DNA of 11,773 bases from DASYAN01 sp036501345 (GTDB lineage Bacteria > Chloroflexota > Ktedonobacteria > Ktedonobacterales > Ktedonobacteraceae). Each line of letters begins with the position of its first letter. The first letter of the stretch is position 1. Where the stretch lies: contig DASYAN010000357.1 in the NCBI GenBank assembly GCA_036501345.1, positions 1 through 11,773 on the forward strand. The letters run 5' to 3'. Shown here in pieces: positions 1 to 5,723 of the stretch. The notes under the pieces were generated by a model. It saw only the letters and a program-made list of their open reading frames with translations. It was not told the origin of the DNA and did no database searches. The position numbers and the translations under genes are program-made.

Positions 1-141
1 ATCCAAGAAGCATTGACCTTGGCCCGCTTTTGGAGGGTGGGACAAGAGAAATCCGGTAAACGCTATAAAGGAGAGGATCATGGCCAAATACCAACTAAGT
101 TATATCAAGGAATTCAAGTAGGATCATCTCTTTTCACATAA
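1..141 (+). CDS. possible C-terminal end of an upstream gene, partial
   Basis: Frame 1 is open from the left edge of the window to a TAA at 139-141, giving 46 residues. I recognise no family in them. A 13-codon reading frame at 79-120 in another frame has a GGAGAGG directly before its ATG, so this stretch could instead hold a tiny leader peptide. The open frame is short enough to occur by chance. The upstream sequence would be needed to decide. Confidence 0.2.
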   Translation: MQEALTLARFWRVGQEKSGKRYKGEDHGQIPTKLYQGIQVGSSLFT

Positions 142-323
142 ACAGCTAAATAGTAAATAATCATATTTATCGCAATTGCAGTATATTACACAAATGAGAC
201 AAATAATGAGGCGTCACTGTGTTTCTGCTGCCATAGCATTCTCGTTCATCACACAGCAACGCCTTCGCCCCAAGGCTGAATCCGTCTTTTCTACAGAGAT
301 AGCTCGCTGGAACTATTCATGGC
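142..323. other. gene-free stretch downstream of the first integrase
   Basis: The first half is A+T-rich. There is a short dyad, GCCTT at 261-265 and AAGGC at 272-276, which could form a small hairpin past the end of the minus-strand integrase gene. It has no T-run after it, so I do not call it a terminator. I see no convincing gene here. Confidence 0.3.
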
Positions 324-1580
324 TCACCTCTTGGTGCGTTGCTCCTTGGCCTGCAAACCCTTAGGTCTGATCTCCCTCGGTCCTGGCATCCGAGCGGGAA
401 TATGATCGCCAGGGCTATATTTGCGTTTTTGATCCTGAATGAGAGCATCATTCATATGCATATAATTTTGCACAGTGGTCAGATCTTCATGTCCCAGCAA
501 CTCTTGTAAACTAAAGGGATCATTACTCTTCACCAGATAGTTAATAGCAAAGGTATGCCGCAGGATATGGGGACTAATGCGCTTGCCGACAATGCCAGAG
601 CGTGCTTTGAGTCGCTTGAAGAGCATTTCCATCCCATTTTTGGTCAACGACTGGCGCGTCTCAGAGAGAAAGAGGTGATCTTCCCCAGTACTGCCCCAGT
701 CAGCCAGCTCCTCTTCATCAGGACGATGTTTGTCCAGGTAATAGAGCACATTGCGCAAACAGTTTTGTCCAAGGGCCACACGTCGCTCCTTGGATCCCTT
801 TCCTAGCACCGTGATCACCCCATGTTTGCGATCCAGATCGTCCACCCGCAAATTGATCAATTCAGAGACACGGATGCCCGTATCATAGAGCAGCCAGAGA
901 ATGGCACGGTTGCGTACTGCGGCCCGCTCAGCGAAAGGACCAGCCTCATTGGGAGGAGCACAGGCATATAAGAGCTTTTCAAACTCTTCGACCGTTATCG
1001 TTTGGACCAGTGGCTTACCGACTTTGGGAAACACCACGTGCTCAAACGGAGTGCTCTCGACCGTTCCCCGACGCACAAGCCAGTGGAAGAAGGCACGCGC
1101 TGAGCGAGCATAGGTCTGAATGGTGCGCTCACTACGTATTTTGCCATGTCCGCCGGGCGTCTGGCGCATATGAGCAAACCAAGCGCTAATATCTTCAGCT
1201 TCCACGTCATCGATCTGAGTAATATCCAACTCCTCCTGCAGGAACAGACGCATTAATCCTAAGGCTGTGCGGTGCCACTCGAGTGTCTTCTCGCTATGAT
1301 TGCCACCAATATGATCTTGGATATAGGCGTCAATAAGCGTTTCAATCAGACGCCGTTTGGCTTGGAGATCTTGCCGGGTCTTTTTCTTGTTCTGCGTTTG
1401 ACGAGCGGCCGTTTCCTTCTCGTCTTGGAGGTGACGAGTCTCAGATTGGGCATCGAGTTTGGCGCGTTGTGCCTTGGCACGCTCTTCTGTAACGCGTGAG
1501 CCTCTCTTGCCTGCTCGTCCTGCTGGCATCTTTGGCTTCCCACCGTTTGCTCCAGATGAACCGTTGTTTGTCTGCTTCAT
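324..1580 (-). CDS. tyrosine recombinase / site-specific integrase (first copy)
   Basis: Integrase of the phage-integrase/XerC-XerD family (418 aa) that cuts and rejoins DNA through a tyrosine-DNA intermediate. Residues 1-75 are very basic and likely helical (RAGKRGSR, then many K/R/E/Q). A SAM-like core-binding domain covers about 78-170 and the catalytic domain about 190-385. The catalytic set is complete: R237 (DTGIR), K261 (GKGSKER), H338 and R341 (HILRH), H364 (LLGHE) and nucleophile Y373 (QNYMHM). The ATG at 1580 is chosen because GAAAGGAAA lies before it. The frame stays open to 1838, but that extension translates the tandem repeats and lacks a ribosome binding site. It is divergent from, and closely similar along its length to, the integrase at 2194-3339, including the shared QKRK-(Y/F)-SPGD tail. 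Both flank a tRNA-Gly remnant, their likely target. Confidence 0.93.
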   Translation of the reverse strand: MKQTNNGSSGANGGKPKMPAGRAGKRGSRVTEERAKAQRAKLDAQSETRHLQDEKETAARQTQNKKKTRQDLQAKRRLIETLIDAYIQDHIGGNHSEKTLEWHRTALGLMRLFLQEELDITQIDDVEAEDISAWFAHMRQTPGGHGKIRSERTIQTYARSARAFFHWLVRRGTVESTPFEHVVFPKVGKPLVQTITVEEFEKLLYACAPPNEAGPFAERAAVRNRAILWLLYDTGIRVSELINLRVDDLDRKHGVITVLGKGSKERRVALGQNCLRNVLYYLDKHRPDEEELADWGSTGEDHLFLSETRQSLTKNGMEMLFKRLKARSGIVGKRISPHILRHTFAINYLVKSNDPFSLQELLGHEDLTTVQNYMHMNDALIQDQKRKYSPGDHIPARMPGPREIRPKGLQAKEQRTKR

Positions 1581-1600
1581 GCTTGCTTGTTTCCTTTCAG

Positions 1601-1640
1601 GTGTATCATCTAGATCATTGAAAGGATCGAGATGATACAC
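1601..1640. promoter_or_regulatory. 11-bp perfect inverted repeat upstream of the first integrase
   Basis: GTGTATCATCT (1601-1611) and AGATGATACAC (1630-1640) are perfect inverted copies separated by 18 bases. They begin 20 bases before the integrase ATG. A TTGACT-like -35 can be read on the minus strand at 1658-1663, but no good -10 follows. The dyad could be a two-half-site operator for control of the integrase, or a hairpin in its 5' leader. The symmetry is seen directly; the role is inferred. Confidence 0.45.
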
Positions 1641-1767
1641 ATGCAATACATCACAATAGTCAAGCAGTGATCCAGTTCTTCCTGGCATAGGTGTTCCCAA
1701 TGCGTGTTTCGCTTTCCTCCCAATAGGGTAAGAAACGAGGCAGGAAGCCATACGACAAGAAACCAAG

Positions 1768-1823
1768 AGGCAGGTGTTTCCGAACTTGTGAAGGCAGGTG
1801 TTTCCGAACTTACGAAGGCAGGT
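1768..1823. repeat. 24-bp tandem direct repeats with AGGCAGGT (left arm sites)
   Basis: Two 24-base units (1768-1791 and 1792-1815) share AGGCAGGTGTTTCCGAACTT and differ only at two bases near the end (TGTGA versus TACGA). A third, partial unit starts at 1816 with AGGCAGGT and then diverges. A weaker copy, AGGCAGGA, lies at 1738-1745. The octamer recurs in opposite orientation to the right of the tRNA remnant. Regular spacing of about two helix turns is typical of arm-type integrase or accessory-protein binding sites. That role is inferred. Confidence 0.6.
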
Positions 1824-1911
1824 TGTCACAGGCTGCATAGCTTGTGAACACTTTTTTTCGGCCCGCTCATATTGATGGCCTGGTCGTTAGATCGGCCTGT
1901 AGAGCCAATTT

Positions 1912-1930
1912 ATAGCAACCGAGCGGCGAT
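1912..1930 (+). repeat. imperfect direct repeat flanking the tRNA remnant, left copy
   Basis: ATAGCAACCGAGCGGCGAT matches ATAGCAAGCAAACGGTGAT at 2023-2041 in 15 of 19 positions, in the same orientation and 111 bases apart. The pair brackets the tRNA-Gly 3' half. It may be a protein binding site on both sides of the recombination core, or the trace of an older duplication. Confidence 0.4.
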
Positions 1931-1940
1931 ATTGTAAGTA

Positions 1941-1987
1941 CCTGCCTTCCAAGCAGGCTGTCGCGAGTTCGAATCTCGTCTCCCGCT
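1941..1987 (+). tRNA. 3' half of tRNA-Gly(UCC), likely attachment-site core
   Basis: The anticodon stem is CCTGC (1941-1945) and GCAGG (1953-1957) around the loop CTTCCAA, giving anticodon TCC at 1948-1950, hence glycine. A 5-base variable region (1958-1962) follows. The T arm is GCGAG-TTCGAAT-CTCGT (1963-1979, one G.T pair), and the 3' acceptor strand is CTCCCGC with discriminator T (1980-1987). The matching 5' strand GCGGGAG and a D arm are absent upstream, so this is not a functional tRNA gene. Integrases of this family often use the anticodon-loop-to-3'-end part of a tRNA gene as crossover core, and the element carries that part so that the host tRNA is restored on insertion. Its place midway between two integrases supports an att role. 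Confidence 0.8.
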
Positions 1988-2022
1988 TTATAAGCACAGG
2001 AAGCCAGTTCTAGAGCGCGTTC

Positions 2023-2041
2023 ATAGCAAGCAAACGGTGAT
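2023..2041 (+). repeat. imperfect direct repeat flanking the tRNA remnant, right copy
   Basis: This is the partner of 1912-1930, with 15 of 19 bases the same and the same orientation. It lies between the tRNA remnant and the right-hand ACCTGCCT sites. Confidence 0.4.
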
Positions 2042-2080
2042 GGCTTCAAAGGAAAAGAAACTCATTAATGTTCTAGTGAG

Positions 2081-2158
2081 TACCTGCCTCCTAAAGCCAT
2101 GAATACCTGCCTATTTTAAACAGCTGATTTGGAATAGAATGGATAGAGTACCTGTCTT
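2081..2158 (+). repeat. ACCTGCCT repeats (right arm sites) before the second integrase
   Basis: TACCTGCCT occurs at 2081-2089 and 2104-2112, and TACCTGTCT (one mismatch) at 2149-2157. Start-to-start distances are 23 and 45 bases, about two and four helix turns. These are the same octamer as the left array but on the opposite strand, so the arms mirror each other around the tRNA remnant. The remnant itself carries TACCTGCCT at 1939-1947. The last copy lies 36 bases before the integrase start codon, so binding there could also repress its expression. The binding role is inferred. Confidence 0.55.
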
Positions 2159-2193
2159 GCTAGGAATGCCTTTAAGAAATTTGGAGGTATCCT

Positions 2194-3339
2194 GTGTCTA
2201 CTCGTCCTAAGCAAGGAAAAGCGAAATCCTCTTCATCGTCTTCACCAGCAAGCAAAAAGTCTTCTCAGCGTTCGATGCGTCCTATTCGTTCAACCATTGA
2301 AGAATATATCCTCGACCATAAGAGCCAGAATCACAGCCCTAAAACGATCGAATGGCATAATCTTGCCTTGGGGAATCTCGCGGATTTTCTTGAAAAGCAA
2401 GAGGTCACGTGTGTTGAGCAGATAGAGCGTGTGCATATTCTCTCGTGGCTTAGTGCTCTAGGTAGTGAGCCTGGTGCGAAAGGGAGAATGCTTTCAGCTC
2501 GAACGGTGAATTGTTATGCTCGATCAATGCGTGCGTTTTGCCGCTGGCTTGAAGCTGAAGGATATGTTGAGGCTGCTCCCTCTAACCGTGTTAAAATGCC
2601 CAAAGTTGGCAAGCCTCTCATTCGCATTATTGAGTTTGACGAATTCGAACGGATGCTTAAAGCATGTGCTCCTCCTCATGAGGTTGGACCGATTACCGAT
2701 TGCAATGCGGCTCGTAACCGGGCGATTTTTTGGGTCCTGTGGGATACAGGTATTCGCTTAGCTGAGCTTTGTGATCTGAGGCTAGCAAACTTTGATCGTG
2801 ACAAGGGGGTGATCATTGTCCATGGCAAGGGAGACAAAGAACGGCGTATTGCTCTGGGTCGCAATGCCTTGCGGGCTCTGCTGCTCTATGTCGATCGCTA
2901 CCGTCCCAGTTCCAAGGTGCTGGTAGAGCTGGGGAACCCGAATGAGGATCATGTCTTTCTCAGTGAGAATGGCTTTCCTTTCACACGCCATGGAGTAAAT
3001 ATGCTCTTCCAGAGAATCCGTAAGCGTGCTAATCTGCCAGAGGACAAGCGTATTAGTCCTCACATTTTCCGTCATACGTTTGCCGTGCGCTATCTCATGC
3101 TTGGTGGTGACATCTATACGCTGCAGGAACTGCTAGGGCATGAGGATATCGCGACGATTAAGAATTATATGCATCTCAATGATACGCTGGTCCAGGAGCA
3201 AAAACGCAAGTTTAGCCCTGGGGATAACGTGCCATTTTCAGACTCGTCTGGTGGTCGCAGACAGCGGACTGATTTTCGTGAGCCCCTGAAGGACAAGCCT
3301 CGGACTGGCCGGGGGATAAAACCGAAGTCACAACAGTAG
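2194..3339 (+). CDS. tyrosine recombinase / site-specific integrase (second copy)
   Basis: Second member of the phage-integrase/XerC-XerD family (381 aa). Translation starts at a GTG at 2194, five bases after a strong GGAGGT (2183-2188). Residues 1-30 are a Ser/Lys-rich tail, about 31-125 the core-binding domain and about 140-335 the catalytic domain. All six active-site positions are present: R188 (DTGIR), K212 (GKGDKER), H290 and R293 (HIFRH), H316 (LLGHE) and Y325 (KNYMHL). It aligns nearly without gaps to the catalytic half of the 324-1580 protein, but its N-terminal tail differs and is shorter. It is transcribed away from the tRNA-Gly remnant. The pair could be two integrases of one element acting together, or one from each of two neighbouring elements. 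Confidence 0.93.
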   Translation: MSTRPKQGKAKSSSSSSPASKKSSQRSMRPIRSTIEEYILDHKSQNHSPKTIEWHNLALGNLADFLEKQEVTCVEQIERVHILSWLSALGSEPGAKGRMLSARTVNCYARSMRAFCRWLEAEGYVEAAPSNRVKMPKVGKPLIRIIEFDEFERMLKACAPPHEVGPITDCNAARNRAIFWVLWDTGIRLAELCDLRLANFDRDKGVIIVHGKGDKERRIALGRNALRALLLYVDRYRPSSKVLVELGNPNEDHVFLSENGFPFTRHGVNMLFQRIRKRANLPEDKRISPHIFRHTFAVRYLMLGGDIYTLQELLGHEDIATIKNYMHLNDTLVQEQKRKFSPGDNVPFSDSSGGRRQRTDFREPLKDKPRTGRGIKPKSQQ

Positions 3340-3354
3340 GCCCACATTCCGCAG

Positions 3355-3423
3355 TGGTAGAGCTACATTAAGTGGTGAAGGCTTGCTCATTTGAGCTCTT
3401 CACCGGATAGTGTGGCTCTACCA
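3355..3423. terminator. long imperfect hairpin between convergent genes
   Basis: An outer stem of 16 pairs (3355-3370 with 3408-3423, two of them G.U) encloses a 3x3 internal loop. Inside it are a 7-pair stem (GGTGAAG/CTTCACC) and a final 5-pair stem (GCTCA/TGAGC) with a bulge and a tiny loop. It starts 16 bases after the stop of the plus-strand integrase and ends 3 bases before the stop of the minus-strand gene, so it could end transcription from both sides. No T-run follows on either strand, so intrinsic termination is uncertain. Other possibilities are a stable small RNA, an mRNA 3'-end stabiliser or a palindromic mobile repeat. Confidence 0.5.
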
Positions 3424-3426
3424 ATG

Positions 3427-4689
3427 TTAAGAATCTGTTGAACTATATTTATATATAAGGTTATATTTACAGTCATTGCCAAGTTTCTTTACTCTATCGA
3501 ATATAATTTTGGTTACTTCCCTGTTGAGGTGATACACCCCAAGCATTTCTGCTAGAAGGCCAATAGGAGTTCCCCCCACTATTATATGATAACCATCGTC
3601 TTTCTTTTCAAAGACCATTCTACATATTTGCTTATCCTCTACTTCAGAGAAGTTTATTCCACCAATAGGAGTGATATAATCCTTATCGTGGATAAATTTA
3701 TCATTATCTATATTGTGTTCCTTCAATACATTTAGCTGGAATTTTAACTTAGATTTTTCTTCCATCTCTCTAATCCAATTATAGAGAATTTTTCGAGCAC
3801 TTAAATCTTTAGTATCTCTAAACTCTGCATATTTATCGTACTTTCCAGGAAATACGCTTATATTAATCTCAAAGGATGGCGAGGGAATATCACGAAAAGC
3901 TTGTTCAAGTAGAATTATCCCTTTCTCCGGATTAATATAACCTGTATAGCACGCATAGGGATATTGTCCATCTGGTTCTCTTCGAACAAACGTTTGTATC
4001 TTGTAGTATCCATCAGGCCTACGTTCTCCTATCTCAGTAGTATAACGCTTTTTATAATCATTTTCACAGTCTTGATTAGCTTGGTCAATATTATCAGGCT
4101 TTAAAGCCCTGGCCCCTTCAAGTTTTCTTTTCCCTGCTTGTGGATCTAGAATATCTTTAAATCGTCCTACGTCTACTGGTGTTACCTCTTGATCATCAAA
4201 CATCCTTACGGGAATGTCAGATATTTGTGATCCAGTTTCTAATAGGTCTTCAGAAGTAGCCTTGTGCCTCTCATTTAATTGTGCTAATCGGCTAAATAAA
4301 TCTTCTGTATCTATTACGCCAATATGATGGTTTTCATCAGGAGTTCCAGTATTTTCCTGAGAATGGTTTCTTAATTGATCATTTGTATGAACAGAATTAC
4401 TAGAATTTCTTTGAATGGTCATGGTTCCTGCATTGTCTAAATGATTAGGCGAATCTGCTAAATCCTCTTCAATCTGATTAAATCTGCAATTACAACAAAT
4501 TGTTCTCAAAAAAGCCATAACAAAAGTTTTGTACGTAGGATTTCCAGATGTGGAAGAGGTCCTTTGTCCATCTAATGGCTGGCTACTGTCGGCCCGACTA
4601 TGTAGACTCGAGAGTCTCGTGCGATTCGAGGGTCTCGTGCTAGCTGTCTCTACTCCTTGTTCAAAAGAAGCTCGATGTAATCTTTCCAT
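3427..4689 (-). CDS. hypothetical protein, A+T-rich orphan gene
   Basis: This 420-aa protein belongs to no family I recognise. Residues 1-55 are Ser/Thr/Arg-rich with a near repeat (TRPSNR, TRLSSL) that reflects two DNA copies of TCGAGNGTCTCGTGC (4608-4622, 4626-4640). A cysteine cluster, CCNC, lies at 65-68. Residues 75-125 are polar and probably disordered, and 127-205 are charged and likely helical. From about 225 the protein looks like a folded alpha/beta domain (repeated aromatic-rich strands, then GGTPIGLLAEMLGVYHL at 372-388). There is no signal peptide or clear membrane helix. The ATG at 4689 has an AAGGAG about 14 bases upstream, which is a long spacing; M90 is an alternative start. 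The gene is clearly richer in A+T than its neighbours, which suggests separate acquisition. Two-part architecture of this kind also occurs in effectors, but nothing shows that here. Confidence 0.7.
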   Translation of the reverse strand: MERLHRASFEQGVETASTRPSNRTRLSSLHSRADSSQPLDGQRTSSTSGNPTYKTFVMAFLRTICCNCRFNQIEEDLADSPNHLDNAGTMTIQRNSSNSVHTNDQLRNHSQENTGTPDENHHIGVIDTEDLFSRLAQLNERHKATSEDLLETGSQISDIPVRMFDDQEVTPVDVGRFKDILDPQAGKRKLEGARALKPDNIDQANQDCENDYKKRYTTEIGERRPDGYYKIQTFVRREPDGQYPYACYTGYINPEKGIILLEQAFRDIPSPSFEINISVFPGKYDKYAEFRDTKDLSARKILYNWIREMEEKSKLKFQLNVLKEHNIDNDKFIHDKDYITPIGGINFSEVEDKQICRMVFEKKDDGYHIIVGGTPIGLLAEMLGVYHLNREVTKIIFDRVKKLGNDCKYNLIYKYSSTDS

Positions 4690-4713
4690 AACTATTATTA
4701 AATCTCCTTTTTG

Positions 4714-4742
4714 ATTTAAAAAGTCACATGTTGCAGTATCAA
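4714..4742 (-). promoter_or_regulatory. putative sigma70-type promoter for the 3427-4689 gene
   Basis: Read on the minus strand, TTGATA (4737-4742) and TTAAAT (4714-4719) are separated by exactly 17 bases. The -35 matches the consensus at 5 of 6 positions and the -10 at 4 of 6. Transcription would start shortly before the AAGGAG of the gene, giving a very short leader. Confidence 0.4.
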
Positions 4743-4787
4743 AATCAGAGAACGATATGCTAATTTACCCCTAAACATAGAAACCAC

Positions 4788-4976
4788 TTTCGTAACTCAA
4801 AATTTCTGATGGCAGTTCTACTACTAAGCCTAGAGAATGGAATGTTTCGTAACTCAGAACCTCTCTGGCTAGTGGTCTCTAGCAGAAAGGATACCAAATC
4901 GAAAAGTCATTTTCTAGGGACAAAAGGGACAACTTCCCCTTAAAAGCGGACAGCTTCCAATGGACAAAAGGGACAA
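4788..4976. repeat. two sets of short direct repeats in the 4690-4995 gap
   Basis: TTTCGTAACTCA occurs twice (4788-4799, 4845-4856; 57 bases apart). GGACAAAAGGGACAA occurs twice (4918-4932, 4962-4976; 44 bases apart), with a related GGACAGCTTCC between them that resembles GGACAACTTCC at 4927-4937. The rest of this 306-base gap holds no gene that I can support. The repeats sit upstream of the minus-strand gene at 3427-4689 and downstream of the YdcF-type gene. They could be operator sites or remnants of an insertion. Confidence 0.5.
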
Positions 4977-4995
4977 ATCAGCCCATCTCGCTTTT

Positions 4996-5721
4996 CTATA
5001 GAAGGTCTCCTTTGGCCCGATACTTCTTGATACGTTCTTGCTCACTTTTGACTAGCTTGCGGTGCTGTGATGATAAGAACCAAGTTAAAGGGTGCCATTC
5101 TCCCGTCTCTGCATAGTAGTTGATGATTTCAATGTTGTATGGCTGAAAAACTTTGGCGAATGTGAGATAGGTCCTGAGCTGGTGGAATGGGGAAGTGACA
5201 AGGATAACTCGATGCATATTATGCTTCTTTAGAATTTCAAGTACACACTCTGCATTTTCTCTTGTATGGAGTGATTCTTGCTCTAGCAGGATGGCTTCTG
5301 GTGGTACTCCTAGCTTAATGGCTTGGTCGCGTATGTAAGTAGCTCCTAGACTTGTATCCCATGTTTGGGCTGCTTTTGCTATGTCTTTTTGTTCTATGCG
5401 TCCCTCACTGGCAGCTTTCTCAAGTTCTGCAATGGGTACGAGGGCTGGCGACTCTGTAATCTTTAAGCTAAATTTTCCACTCGTGATAAGATAAGGAGCC
5501 CATCCTTGTTGATAAAGATGCACTCCTGTGCGTATTTTTCCATTAAGAAATTTAATGTTTCCTCTTGTTCCTGCAAGAATGATTATTGCATCTGCCTTGC
5601 GTAAACGATCTCTTACTGCAAACTGTTTCCCTCTGACAAAAAGAATCATCCATGTAATAATCGGCATCAAAGCAAGAAAGCTGATGCCGATTATACTAGC
5701 TACGAACTTGTTTTTCTGCAT
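4996..5721 (-). CDS. DUF218 / YdcF-type membrane-anchored protein
   Basis: Member of the DUF218 (YdcF/SanA/ElyC-like) superfamily, 241 aa from the ATG. One N-terminal membrane helix (about 7-29) is followed by K/R residues and the domain, which may sit outside or inside the membrane. Family signatures are visible in order: ADAIIILAGTRGNI (43-56), YLITSG (77-82), EQESLHTRENAE (148-159) and ILVTSPFHQLR (173-183). Relatives are linked to envelope integrity or nucleotide binding, but the reaction is generally not defined. The ATG at 5721 lies two bases after the stop of the regulator gene, which suggests translational coupling. A TTG at 5760, four bases after AAAGGAA, would add 13 residues and overlap that gene; I cannot exclude it. 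A two-gene operon with the regulator is likely. Confidence 0.85.
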   Translation of the reverse strand: MQKNKFVASIIGISFLALMPIITWMILFVRGKQFAVRDRLRKADAIIILAGTRGNIKFLNGKIRTGVHLYQQGWAPYLITSGKFSLKITESPALVPIAELEKAASEGRIEQKDIAKAAQTWDTSLGATYIRDQAIKLGVPPEAILLEQESLHTRENAECVLEILKKHNMHRVILVTSPFHQLRTYLTFAKVFQPYNIEIINYYAETGEWHPLTWFLSSQHRKLVKSEQERIKKYRAKGDLL

Positions 5722-5723
5722 AT

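Noticed and set aside
1581..1838. N-terminal extension of the first integrase up to an ATG at 1838
   Set aside because: The extension translates the 24-bp tandem repeats (CLRKFGNTCLHKFGNTCL), has no ribosome site, and the ATG at 1580 has one.
1915..1987. Complete tRNA-Gly gene
   Set aside because: The 26 bases before the anticodon stem do not give GCGGGAG or a D arm able to pair, so only the 3' half is present.
1867..2049. Minus-strand 60-codon open frame with DEIRTRDSLLGRQ
   Set aside because: This is the antisense translation of the tRNA-Gly 3' half, a well-known false protein call. It has no independent evidence as a gene.
3341..3423. tRNA-like or integron attC-like element around AGTGGTAGAGC
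   Set aside because: AGTGGTAGAGC resembles a tRNA D arm, but no anticodon or T arm follows. The bases pair in one long hairpin, and the flanking GTTAAGA does not fit an integron core site. The recombinases also lack an integron-specific insert that I could identify.
4918..4976. CRISPR-like array
   Set aside because: Only two full repeats of 15 bases with one degenerate relative and no uniform spacers; no cas genes in the window.
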